Below, piece by piece: positions 16,893 through 24,747 of a stretch of 64,000 nucleotides of DNA. The first letter of the stretch is position 1. Each line of letters opens with the position of its first letter. Origin of the DNA: Azospirillum oleiclasticum (GTDB taxonomy: Bacteria > Pseudomonadota > Alphaproteobacteria > Azospirillales > Azospirillaceae). The notes beneath the pieces were generated by a model. That model worked only from the letters and a program-made list of their open reading frames with translations. It did no database searches and was not told the origin of the DNA. The position numbers and the translations under genes were made by a program. The stretch covers positions 62,001 through 126,000 of the forward strand of contig NZ_JABFFR010000032.1 in NCBI RefSeq assembly GCF_013423485.1. The letters run 5' to 3'.

Positions 16893-17882
16893 ATGAGCCG
16901 CCACCTGACCGTCCGCGCCGAGCGCTTTCCCATCCGCGGGTCCTTCCGCATCGCCCGCGGCGCCAAGACGGAGGCCGAGGTCGTGGTCGCGGTGATTGAG
17001 GAAGACGGCGCCAGCGGGCGCGGCGAATGCGTGCCCTACGCCCGCTACGGCGAGAGCGTGCCGGCGGTCGTCGCGGCGCTGGAGGCGATGGCCGGCGCCG
17101 TCGCCGCCGGGCTGGACCGCGCGGTGCTGCAATCGGCCATGGAACCGGGGGCCGCCCGCAACGCGCTGGACTGCGCGCTGTGGGACCTGGAGGCCAAGCG
17201 CAGCGGCGTCCCCGCCTGGCGCCTCGCCGGGCTGGCCGGACCGCCGGTGCCGCTGGTCACCGCCTACACCCTCAGCGTCGATGAGCCGGCGGCGATGGCA
17301 GAGGCCGCCCGCTCAGTCGCCGCCCGCCACCCGCTGCTCAAGATGAAGCTGACCGGCGACGGCGATCTGGAGCGGGTGGGCGCGGTGCGCGCCGCCGCCC
17401 CGGACGCGCGGCTGATCGTCGACGCCAACGAGGGCTGGACGCTGGACCACCTGCGTCGCTTCGCCCCCGCCTTCGCGGATCTGGGGGTGGAGATGATCGA
17501 GCAGCCGCTGCCCGCCGACGCCGACGAGGCGCTGCGCGGGGTGGCCTGCCCGGTGCCGCTGGGCGCCGACGAGTCCTGCCACGGGCCGGAATCGCTGGAG
17601 CGGCTCAAGGGCCTGTACCAGGTGGTCAATGTCAAGCTCGACAAGACCGGCGGACTGACCGGTGCCCTGGCGCTGACCGCGGCGGCGCGCGCGGCCGGCT
17701 TCGACGTGATGGTCGGCTGCATGGTGGCAACCTCGCTCGCCATGGCGCCGGCCTGCCTCGCCGCGCAGGGCGTGCGTTATGTCGACCTCGACGGGCCGCT
17801 GCTGCTGGCCGCGGACCGGGTGCCGGCGCTGCGCTACGACGGTGCGCTGGTCCACCCGCCGGAACCGGAGCTGTGGGGATGA
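16893..17882 (+). CDS. Dipeptide epimerase / N-acyl amino acid racemase (enolase superfamily)
   Basis: A 329-residue member of the mandelate racemase/muconate-lactonizing branch of the enolase superfamily. The first acid/base lysine motif is KMK at 150-152; metal ligands are D177 (VDANEGW), E203 (EQPL) and D226 (GADES); the opposite lysine is in VKLDKTGG (248-251). This pattern fits L-Ala-D/L-Glu epimerase (YcjG) and the alphaproteobacterial racemase DgcA. The DgcN partner is not present here, so the dipeptide-epimerase reading in murein peptide recycling is equally likely. It overlaps the next gene by four bases (ATGA), the first of three coupled genes. Confidence 0.85.
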   Translation: MSRHLTVRAERFPIRGSFRIARGAKTEAEVVVAVIEEDGASGRGECVPYARYGESVPAVVAALEAMAGAVAAGLDRAVLQSAMEPGAARNALDCALWDLEAKRSGVPAWRLAGLAGPPVPLVTAYTLSVDEPAAMAEAARSVAARHPLLKMKLTGDGDLERVGAVRAAAPDARLIVDANEGWTLDHLRRFAPAFADLGVEMIEQPLPADADEALRGVACPVPLGADESCHGPESLERLKGLYQVVNVKLDKTGGLTGALALTAAARAAGFDVMVGCMVATSLAMAPACLAAQGVRYVDLDGPLLLAADRVPALRYDGALVHPPEPELWG

Positions 17883-18229
17883 GGGGCGCCCGTTTCGGCC
17901 GGCTGTCCGCCGGCATCCCCGACCTGCCGCAACATGACGAGCGCTTCGACACGCTGATCGCCGCGGAGGGGGTGCGGGTGGAGCGCATCGTCTCCACCGG
18001 GCAGGCCAGCCCGCCCGGCTTCTGGTACGACCAGGGCTGGGACGAGTTCGTGCTGGTGACGTCCGGTGCGGCCGGGCTGGAGATCGAGGGAGAACCGGTG
18101 CGCCGGCTGGACCCCGGCGACTGGGCGCACATCCCCGCGCATGTGCGACACCGTGTGGCCTGGACGGATCGGGAGGCGGCCACCATCTGGCTCGCCGTCC
18201 ATCTCCCTCCCGGTCCCGAGGCACCATGA
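17879..18229 (+). CDS. Cupin domain protein
   Basis: A 116-residue single-domain cupin. The metal-type residues lie in the first cupin motif (the D-E pair of WDEFVLVTSGAAGLEIEG) and the second motif DPGDWAHIPAHVRHRV, which supplies the His residues. It is in the coupled operon with the epimerase upstream and the aminotransferase downstream (ATGA overlaps on both sides), so the three proteins are made together. Its role may be isomerase, dioxygenase or sensor; nothing in the sequence decides. GTG 17873 is an alternative start. Confidence 0.85.
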   Translation: MRGARFGRLSAGIPDLPQHDERFDTLIAAEGVRVERIVSTGQASPPGFWYDQGWDEFVLVTSGAAGLEIEGEPVRRLDPGDWAHIPAHVRHRVAWTDREAATIWLAVHLPPGPEAP

Positions 18230-19404
18230 GCATCGATGTCGCCCGCGCACGCGCCGAAACACCGGGCACCGCCCACGTCGTCCACCTCAACAACGCCGGC
18301 TCCGCCCTGCCGCCGCAGCCGGTGACGGAGGCGGTCTTCGCGCATCTGGCGCTGGAGGAGGAGATCGGCGGCTACGAGGCGGCGGCGCGCAACGCCGGAG
18401 GGGTGGAGCGGACCTACGCCGCCGTGGCCCGCCTTCTGGGTTGCGGGACCGACGAGGTGGCGCTGGTTGAGAGCGCCACGGTGGCCTGGGCGCTCGCCTT
18501 CCAGACGCTGGAGTTCCAGCCGGGCGACCGCATCCTGACCGGCACGGCGGAATACGCATCCAACGTCATCGCCTTCCTGCAGGCCGCCCGGCGCAGCGGC
18601 GCGGAGATCGAGGTGATCCCGGACGACGCGGACGGGCAGACCGACGTGATGGCGCTCGACGCCATGATCGACGGGCGGGTGAAGCTGATCGCGCTGACCC
18701 ACATCCCGACCAATGGCGGTCTGGTCAACCCCGCCGCGTCGGTGGGCGGGATCGCCCGGATGCACGGCATCCCCTACCTGCTCGACGCCTGCCAGGCGGC
18801 CGGGCAGATGCCGCTGGACGTCAACGAGCTGGGCTGCGATTTCCTGACCGCCACCGGCCGCAAGTTCCTGCGCGGCCCGCGCGGCACCGGCTTCCTCTAC
18901 GTCCGGCGGGAGCGGCTGGAAGGGATGGAGCCGCGCGTGCTCGACCTGCATGGCGCCACGCTGGCCGGCCCCGACCGCTACGAACCCCGCCCCGACGCCC
19001 GCCGCTTCGAGTATTGGGAAAGCAACGTCGCCGCCCGCATCGGATTGGGCGTGGCGGTGGACTACGCGCTCGACTGGGGGCTGGAGGCGATCCGCGAGCG
19101 GGTGTGGAGCCTGGGCGGCTGGCTGCGCACGTTGCTGGACGCCGTCCCCGGTGTCACGCTGCGCGACCTCGGAGCGGAGCGCTGCGGCATCGTCACCTTC
19201 ACCCTGGACGGGGTGGACCCCGACGCGGTGAAGGCGGCGGTCGGGGCGAAGGGCTTCAACGTCTCCGTCTCCCGCGCGTCAAGCACCCGCTTCGACATGG
19301 ACGCCCGCGGTCTGGCCGCCGTCGTCCGCGCCTCCCCCCACTACTACAACACCGAGGCCGAGCTGGAACTGTTCGCCGAGGCGGTCGCCGCGCTGGCGCC
19401 GTGA
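18226..19404 (+). CDS. Class V PLP-dependent aminotransferase family protein
   Basis: A 392-residue fold-type I PLP enzyme of the class V (NifS/isopenicillin-N-epimerase-like) group. The PLP lysine is K213 in TGRKFLRGPRGTGFLY; D187 in LLDACQAAGQ pairs with the pyridine nitrogen. No catalytic cysteine loop of a desulfurase is seen, so aminotransferase, lyase or epimerase chemistry is more likely. It is the last gene of the epimerase-cupin-aminotransferase trio and ends 22 bases from convergent ubiG. The combination suggests metabolism of D- or N-acyl amino acids, which is inference. Confidence 0.87.
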   Translation: MSIDVARARAETPGTAHVVHLNNAGSALPPQPVTEAVFAHLALEEEIGGYEAAARNAGGVERTYAAVARLLGCGTDEVALVESATVAWALAFQTLEFQPGDRILTGTAEYASNVIAFLQAARRSGAEIEVIPDDADGQTDVMALDAMIDGRVKLIALTHIPTNGGLVNPAASVGGIARMHGIPYLLDACQAAGQMPLDVNELGCDFLTATGRKFLRGPRGTGFLYVRRERLEGMEPRVLDLHGATLAGPDRYEPRPDARRFEYWESNVAARIGLGVAVDYALDWGLEAIRERVWSLGGWLRTLLDAVPGVTLRDLGAERCGIVTFTLDGVDPDAVKAAVGAKGFNVSVSRASSTRFDMDARGLAAVVRASPHYYNTEAELELFAEAVAALAP

Positions 19405-19426
19405 GGGATGGCGGCCGCGTGGAGCC

Positions 19427-20218
19427 TCACACCCGCTCCGCCCAGCCCATGTAGTTCACATCCAGGTCGCGCGGGTTGACGCGGAACTCGTCGGTCAGCG
19501 GGTTGTAGGTCACGCCGGTCACGTCGCGGAACGCCAGTCCCTCGGCCCGCAACGCGGCCCCCACCTCCGACGGGCGCAGGAACTTGCGCCAGTCGTGGGT
19601 GCCGCGGGGCAGCCAGCGCAGCACATACTCCGCGCCCACGATGGCGAGCGCGAAGGCCTTGGGCGTGCGGTTGATGGTGGACAGGAACAGCACCCCGCCG
19701 GGTGCCAGCAGCGCCGCGCAGGATTTCACGAACAGCGGCACGTCGGCCACATGCTCGATCACCTCCATGGCCAGCACGATGTCGAAACGCTCCCCCGCCG
19801 CGGCGAGGTCCTCGGCCGTGGTGGCGCTGTAGTCCACCGGCACGCCGCTCTCCGCCGCGTGCGCCGCGGCGGTCTTCACGTTGCGCTCCGCCGCATCGAC
19901 GCCGGTCACGTCCGCCCCCATGCGGGCCAGCGGCTCCGACAGGAGCCCGCCGCCGCAGCCGATATCGACGAGGCTGAGCCCCGACAGCGGCGCCCGCGAC
20001 AGCGGGTCGCGGCCCAGCCGGCGGCAGGCGGTGTCGCGGATGTAGCCCAGCCGCAGCGGGTTCAGCCGGTGCAGCGGCTTGAACTTGCCGGCCGGGTCCC
20101 ACCACTCGGCGGCGATGGCGGAGAAACGGGCGACCTCGTCGCGGTCCACGGTCCCGGATGAATGGGCGCCGGACGCGGGGGCTGCGGAAGCGGAGGCTGC
20201 GGTGTGGGCGGCGGTCAT
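19427..20218 (-). CDS. ubiG: Ubiquinone biosynthesis O-methyltransferase
   Basis: Methylates the two hydroxyl intermediates of ubiquinone synthesis (2-polyprenyl-6-hydroxyphenol and demethylubiquinol). The 263-residue product shows SAM motif I VDIGCGGGLLSEPLA, post-I TGVDAAERN, motif II and the UbiG-specific block FLSTINRTPKAFALAI. The N-terminal part has WWDPAGKFKPLHRLNPLR, also diagnostic. ATG 20218 begins just before the Ala/Ser-rich N-terminus; longer frames run into the lysC promoter region. It is divergent from lysC, as in related genomes. Confidence 0.95.
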   Translation of the reverse strand: MTAAHTAASASAAPASGAHSSGTVDRDEVARFSAIAAEWWDPAGKFKPLHRLNPLRLGYIRDTACRRLGRDPLSRAPLSGLSLVDIGCGGGLLSEPLARMGADVTGVDAAERNVKTAAAHAAESGVPVDYSATTAEDLAAAGERFDIVLAMEVIEHVADVPLFVKSCAALLAPGGVLFLSTINRTPKAFALAIVGAEYVLRWLPRGTHDWRKFLRPSEVGAALRAEGLAFRDVTGVTYNPLTDEFRVNPRDLDVNYMGWAERV

Positions 20219-20289
20219 GGGGGCGTTCCGAGTTCCGTTGATTCTTGTGGTTCCGTGACGCGGGCATGACGATCCGGATCCGGGCATCC

Positions 20290-20318
20290 TTGCCTCGCCC
20301 GACCTTTGGAAGTATGGA
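20290..20318 (+). promoter_or_regulatory. Candidate sigma-70 promoter of lysC
   Basis: TTGCCT at 20290-20295 and TATGGA at 20313-20318 are separated by 17 bases. This would give a leader of about 75 bases before ATG 20400, holding two stem-loops. Confidence 0.5.
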
Positions 20319-20358
20319 TACGCGGCCTTGCGGCGGCAACCGCCAAAGGCATGGGAAA

Positions 20359-20379
20359 CGGCCGGCAAGGGACCGGCCG
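20359..20379 (+). promoter_or_regulatory. Hairpin in the lysC leader
   Basis: A perfect 7-bp stem (20359-20365 with 20373-20379) with a 7-base loop. An interrupted hairpin (GCCTT..GGCGG with CCGCC..AAGGC, about 20324-20350) lies just before it. Neither has a T-run or the conserved core of the lysine riboswitch. Confidence 0.4.
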
Positions 20380-20399
20380 CAAGACGGATGGTGTAAGGA

Positions 20400-21635
20400 A
20401 TGGCGCGTATTGTTCTGAAATTCGGCGGCACGTCGGTCGGCGACATCGACCGGATCAAGAACGTGGCGCGCAAAATCGAGCAGGAGGTCAAGGCCGGCCA
20501 CCAGGTGGCGGTCGTGGTGTCGGCGATGTCCGGCGTGACCAACCAGCTCGTGAAGTACTGCACCGAGATCGACAAGCTGCACGACGCGCGCGAATACGAC
20601 GCCGTCGTCGCCACCGGCGAGCAGGTGACCACCGGCCTGCTGGCGATCGCGCTGCAGTCGATCGGCATCCCGGCCCGCTCCTGGCAGGGGTGGCAGCTTC
20701 CGATCCGCACCGACGACACCCATGCCAAGGCGCGCATCGTGTCCATCGACACGACCGAGATCGAGAAGCGCATGAACACCGGCGAGGTCGCCGTGGTCGC
20801 CGGCTTCCAGGGCCTGTCGGAACGCGGGCGCATCAGCACGCTGGGCCGCGGCGGCTCCGACACCTCGGCGGTGGCGCTGGCGGCGGCGCTGAAGGCCGAC
20901 CGCTGCGACATCTACACCGACGTGGACGGCGTCTACACCACCGACCCGCGCATCGTGACCAAGGCGCGCAAGCTGTCCAAGATCACCTACGAGGAGATGC
21001 TGGAGCTGGCCTCCCAGGGCGCCAAGGTTCTGCAGACCCGGTCGGTGGAAATGGCGATGAACCACCGGGTGCGCGTGCAGGTGCTCTCCACCTTCGAGAA
21101 GGCGGCGGGCAGCGAGCTTCCGGGAACACTTGTGGTCGACGAGGACGAGATCGTGGAAAAGGAAGTTGTGAGCGGCATCGCCTACAGCCGCGACGAGGCG
21201 AAGGTGACGCTGATCGGCGTCGAGGACCGGCCGGGCGTGGCCGCCGCCATCTTCGGCCCGCTGACGGACGGCGCCATCAACGTGGACATGATCGTCCAGA
21301 ACGTGTCGGAGGACGGCAAGTCCACCGACATGACCTTCACCGTCGGCAAGGCCGACCTCGCCCGCGCCGTCAAGGTGCTGGAGGAGGCGCAGGACATGGT
21401 GAAGTACCGCCGGCTGGTGTCGGACAGCAACGTGGTGAAGGTGTCGGTGATCGGTGTGGGCATGCGCAGCCACGCCGGCGTCGCCCAGCGCATGTTCAAG
21501 GCGCTGGCCGACAAGGGCATCAACATCCAGGTCATCTCGACTTCCGAGATCAAGATCAGCGTGCTGATCGCCGAGGAGTATGCCGAGCTGGCCCTGCGCG
21601 CGCTGCACACCGCCTACGGGCTCGACGCGGCCTGA
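20400..21635 (+). CDS. lysC: Aspartate kinase
   Basis: Phosphorylates aspartate in the first step toward lysine, methionine, threonine and diaminopimelate. The 411-residue monofunctional enzyme starts with KFGGTSVGD (residues 7-15), has the substrate block VVVSAMSGVTN, the nucleotide site GRGGSDTSAVALAAAL, and paired C-terminal ACT domains (about 265-411) for feedback control. AAGGA directly abuts ATG 20400 (20395-20399), an unusually tight spacing, but the conserved N-terminus leaves no alternative. Proteobacterial enzymes of this form bind lysine or threonine at the ACT interface. Confidence 0.97.
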   Translation: MARIVLKFGGTSVGDIDRIKNVARKIEQEVKAGHQVAVVVSAMSGVTNQLVKYCTEIDKLHDAREYDAVVATGEQVTTGLLAIALQSIGIPARSWQGWQLPIRTDDTHAKARIVSIDTTEIEKRMNTGEVAVVAGFQGLSERGRISTLGRGGSDTSAVALAAALKADRCDIYTDVDGVYTTDPRIVTKARKLSKITYEEMLELASQGAKVLQTRSVEMAMNHRVRVQVLSTFEKAAGSELPGTLVVDEDEIVEKEVVSGIAYSRDEAKVTLIGVEDRPGVAAAIFGPLTDGAINVDMIVQNVSEDGKSTDMTFTVGKADLARAVKVLEEAQDMVKYRRLVSDSNVVKVSVIGVGMRSHAGVAQRMFKALADKGINIQVISTSEIKISVLIAEEYAELALRALHTAYGLDAA

Positions 21636-21669
21636 CCGCGGTCCGACCGAACTGAGGGGAGAGCCGGGC

Positions 21670-22689
21670 ATGAGCGACGGCGCGGCGCGGCTCGACCGGC
21701 TCTGGCAGCGGGGGTGCGCGTTCCTGGGCACCCCCACCGCCATCATGGGCGGGGCGATGACCTGGGTGTCGGAGCGGCATCTGGTGTCGGCCATCTCCAA
21801 CGCCGGCGGCTTCGGCGTTCTCGCCTGCGGCTCCATGGACCCGGAGCGGCTGGCGGCGGAGATCGTGGCGACGCGGGCGCTGACCGACCGCCCCTTCGGC
21901 GTCAACCTCATCAACATGCACCCGGATCTGGACGCTCTGGTCGATGTCTGCGGCCGGCACGCGGTGGGTCATGTGGTGGTGGCCGGAGGCATGCCGTCCG
22001 GCGCCACCGTCAAGCGCATCAAGGACCATGGGGCGAAGGTGATGGCCTTCGCCCCGGCGCTGGTCGCCGCGAAGCGGCTGCTGCGCAACGGCGTGGACGC
22101 GCTGGTGATCGAGGGGGCGGAGGCCGGCGGCCACATCGGCCCTGTCACCACCTCGGTGCTGGCCCAGGAGATCCTGCCGGAGATCACGGAGGTCCCGGTC
22201 TTCGTCGCCGGCGGCATCGGCCGGGGCGAGGCCATCCTGTCCTTCCTGGAGTTGGGGGCGGCGGGCGTGCAGATCGGCACCCGCTTCGTCTGCGCCACCG
22301 AGTGCGTCGCGCACCCCCGCTTCAAGCAGGCCTTCATCCGCGCCGCCGCCCGCGACGCCCAGCCCTCGGTCCAGATCGACCCGCGCTTCCCCGTCATCCC
22401 CGTGCGAGCGCTGACCAACGAGGGCACCAAGCGCTTCCTGGAAGCCCAGCGCGTCCTGATCAACAAGGTCGACCTGGGCGAGATGACCCGCGAGGAGGCC
22501 CAGCTCGAGATCGAGCATTACTGGGCCGGCGCGCTGCGGCGCGCGGTGGTGGACGGCGACGTCGAGAACGGCTCCCTGATGGCCGGCCAGAGCGTGGGTC
22601 TGGTCACCCGGGAGCAGCCGGTGGCGGAGATCATCGGCGAACTGATGGCCCAGGCGGTGACGGCGCTGGAGCGGCGCGGCGCAGCGTAA
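21670..22689 (+). CDS. Nitronate monooxygenase-like flavoprotein
   Basis: A 339-residue FMN-binding TIM barrel of the nitronate monooxygenase / FabK family. Family marks are GGAMTWVSERHLVSAISNAGGFG at the N-terminus (first 20 residues typical), IEGAEAGGHIGP with the active-site region, and the phosphate-binding loops AGGIGRGEAI and GVQIGTRF. ATG 21670 follows GGGGAGA, 35 bases after lysC, so it may be cotranscribed. The family oxidises propionate-3-nitronate or similar compounds; some relatives are enoyl-ACP reductases. Confidence 0.88.
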   Translation: MSDGAARLDRLWQRGCAFLGTPTAIMGGAMTWVSERHLVSAISNAGGFGVLACGSMDPERLAAEIVATRALTDRPFGVNLINMHPDLDALVDVCGRHAVGHVVVAGGMPSGATVKRIKDHGAKVMAFAPALVAAKRLLRNGVDALVIEGAEAGGHIGPVTTSVLAQEILPEITEVPVFVAGGIGRGEAILSFLELGAAGVQIGTRFVCATECVAHPRFKQAFIRAAARDAQPSVQIDPRFPVIPVRALTNEGTKRFLEAQRVLINKVDLGEMTREEAQLEIEHYWAGALRRAVVDGDVENGSLMAGQSVGLVTREQPVAEIIGELMAQAVTALERRGAA

Positions 22690-22749
22690 TACCTTCGGGG
22701 TATGGCGCCGGCATCCGCCCGGCTCCCTTCGCCGACCGTGGACACCTCC

Positions 22750-23835
22750 ATGCCCGCCCTGCTGTTCCTGCTCTCACTCCTCCTCGCCCTCCCCGTACAC
22801 GCCGAGTCCGTGACGTGGGAGCACATCGACATTCCCGCGCGGTTTTCCACGCCGAAGGGCGTGGTAGGCGTCACGCTGGAGGCGGTCATCGCGCGGCCCG
22901 ATTCGGGGGGGCCGTTCCCGCTGCTGGTCCTCAGCCACGGAACGCCGCGGGAGGCCGACGCGCGCAAGACCATGATGCCGACGGGCATGCTGCCGCAGGC
23001 GCTGGAGTTCGCGCGGCGGGGCTGGGCGGTGATCGTGCCCATGCGGCGGGGGTATGGTCTGTCGGGGGGGGCGTACGCCGAGTATTCCGGCCCGTGCGAG
23101 CAGCGGGAATACATCGGCGCCGGGCTGGAGAGTGCGGAGGATCTGCGGGAGGTCGTGCGCTTCGCCGGGACCCTGCCATCGGTGGACGCGCGGCGGGTCG
23201 TGGCGGTGGGGCAGTCGGCCGGGGGCTTCGCCAGCGTGGCGCTGGCGATGGAGCCGCCGCCGGGGCTGAAGGCGGTGATCAGCTTCGCCGGCGGTCGCGG
23301 CTCGCGCGCGGCGGACGACGTGTGCCAGCCCGACCGGTTGGCCGACGCCTTCGAGTTCTACGCCACGCGCGGCGCGCGGGTGCCGATGCTGTGGATGTAT
23401 GCGGAGAACGACCGCTTCTTCGGGCCGGCGCTGGCGCGACGCCTGCACGCGGCCTTCACCGCGGGGGGTGGACGGGCGGAGCTGGTGATGATGCCGCCCT
23501 TCGGCGAGGACGGCCATTTCCTGTTCTCCCGCGGCGAACCGTCGGCTTGGCTGCCGACGGTCGAGCGGTTCCTGGCCGCCAACGGCCTGCAGGCGAGGGC
23601 CACCCCCATCCCGCCCCGGCCCTCAGCGGCGGTGCCGGCGGGTCTGGTGGGCAAGGCGCTGGACAGCTTCCCGGCCTTTCAGCGCGGCGTGCCGCACAAG
23701 GCCTTCGCCACCGCGGAGGACGGCGCCTTCGGCTGGCGCTCCGGCCTGCGCACCCTGAACGAGGCGCGCGACGCGGCGCTGGCAACCTGCCGGAAATTCA
23801 CCGCCAAGCCCTGCCGCGTGGTGTCGGAGGAGTAG
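22750..23835 (+). CDS. Secreted alpha/beta hydrolase (dienelactone-hydrolase-like)
   Basis: A 361-residue protein with a signal peptide (MPALLFLLSLLLALPVHA). The alpha/beta-hydrolase core has the oxyanion block VLSHGTP, the nucleophile elbow GQSAGG, the acid in MYAENDRFF and the histidine in GEDGHFLF. These are the complete Ser-Asp-His triad. A C-terminal extension with several Cys and Trp residues (after about residue 290) is unusual and may be a separate small domain. ATG 22750 gives a compact signal peptide; ATG 22702 is an upstream alternative. The substrate is unknown. Confidence 0.85.
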   Translation: MPALLFLLSLLLALPVHAESVTWEHIDIPARFSTPKGVVGVTLEAVIARPDSGGPFPLLVLSHGTPREADARKTMMPTGMLPQALEFARRGWAVIVPMRRGYGLSGGAYAEYSGPCEQREYIGAGLESAEDLREVVRFAGTLPSVDARRVVAVGQSAGGFASVALAMEPPPGLKAVISFAGGRGSRAADDVCQPDRLADAFEFYATRGARVPMLWMYAENDRFFGPALARRLHAAFTAGGGRAELVMMPPFGEDGHFLFSRGEPSAWLPTVERFLAANGLQARATPIPPRPSAAVPAGLVGKALDSFPAFQRGVPHKAFATAEDGAFGWRSGLRTLNEARDAALATCRKFTAKPCRVVSEE

Positions 23836-23842
23836 CGGCGGG

Positions 23843-24649
23843 TCAGGGTTCGTCGTCGGCCTTCACCAGATCGCGGTAGGCGTGCCAGCTCGCGTGGCCG
23901 ATCAGCGGCAGGGTGACCGCCAGCCCGACCACGCTGAGCAGCCCGACGCCGGTCACCAGCACGATCAGCGCCGCCCACAGCGCCATCGTCCGCGGGTTGC
24001 GCGCCACCGCCATGGCGGAGGCGAGCACGGCGGCGAAGATGTCCACCTTGCGCTCCAGCATCATCGGCAGCGCCGTCACGTTGCTGATGAAGGCCACCGT
24101 GGCGAATCCGAGCCCGAGCACCGTCACGAACAGAGTGAACACCATGCCGTCCAGCGTCAGCGTCTGCTGCAGGAAGCTGGCGAGGCTCATCGACACGTAG
24201 GGAAAGAACAGCGCGAAGGCGATCACGTTCATCCGCGCCCAGATCATGACGTACAGCATCAGGATCAGGCCGGCGGTCAGGATGTGGTAGGGGTTGCGGC
24301 GCCACGCCGTCAGCGCCCGCCCGAAGCCCGGCCGCCGCCCCTCCGCCACGTCCCAGGAGATGCGGTAGAGGCCGAGCGCCAGAAGCGGCGCCACCAGCAG
24401 GAAGGCGCCGATCATCGGCGCGATCAGGTACGACATCTCCGCCCAGGCCAGACCGGCGGTCAGCCCCAGTCCGATCGCCACGAACATCAGCCCATAGGCC
24501 GGGCTGACCCAGCCGGCGGCCCGCATGTCGGCCCAACCCGCCGCCAGCCAGTGGAAGACCCGCGCCGCCTCCACCTCGCGCACGCGGTCGGCGTAGGGGA
24601 GACCGCCATAGGGAGTGTGGGCGGTTACGACCTGTCGAACCTGCTCCAT
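23843..24649 (-). CDS. DUF2189 integral membrane protein
   Basis: A 268-residue inner-membrane protein with about six hydrophobic helices. The DUF2189 pattern is visible in PYADRVREVEAARVFHWL at the cytosolic N-terminus and in PMIGAFLLVAPLLALGLY. DUF2189 proteins are widespread in alphaproteobacteria, sometimes annotated as cytochrome c oxidase subunit I-like, but no heme ligands are seen. ATG 24649 is chosen; the upstream frame would overlap the ptsP promoter region. Divergent from ptsP. Function unknown. Confidence 0.85.
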   Translation of the reverse strand: MEQVRQVVTAHTPYGGLPYADRVREVEAARVFHWLAAGWADMRAAGWVSPAYGLMFVAIGLGLTAGLAWAEMSYLIAPMIGAFLLVAPLLALGLYRISWDVAEGRRPGFGRALTAWRRNPYHILTAGLILMLYVMIWARMNVIAFALFFPYVSMSLASFLQQTLTLDGMVFTLFVTVLGLGFATVAFISNVTALPMMLERKVDIFAAVLASAMAVARNPRTMALWAALIVLVTGVGLLSVVGLAVTLPLIGHASWHAYRDLVKADDEP

Positions 24650-24747
24650 TGGCACCACCAATCGTCCGTTATGACGACAGTTTAGCACACGCCGCTAACC
24701 AGGGCCAAGCCGCGCCGCACAACACCCCTTGCAATTCCCCCCGCCCC

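Noticed and set aside
20319..20399. Lysine riboswitch before lysC
   Set aside because: The leader is too short and lacks the conserved core helices.
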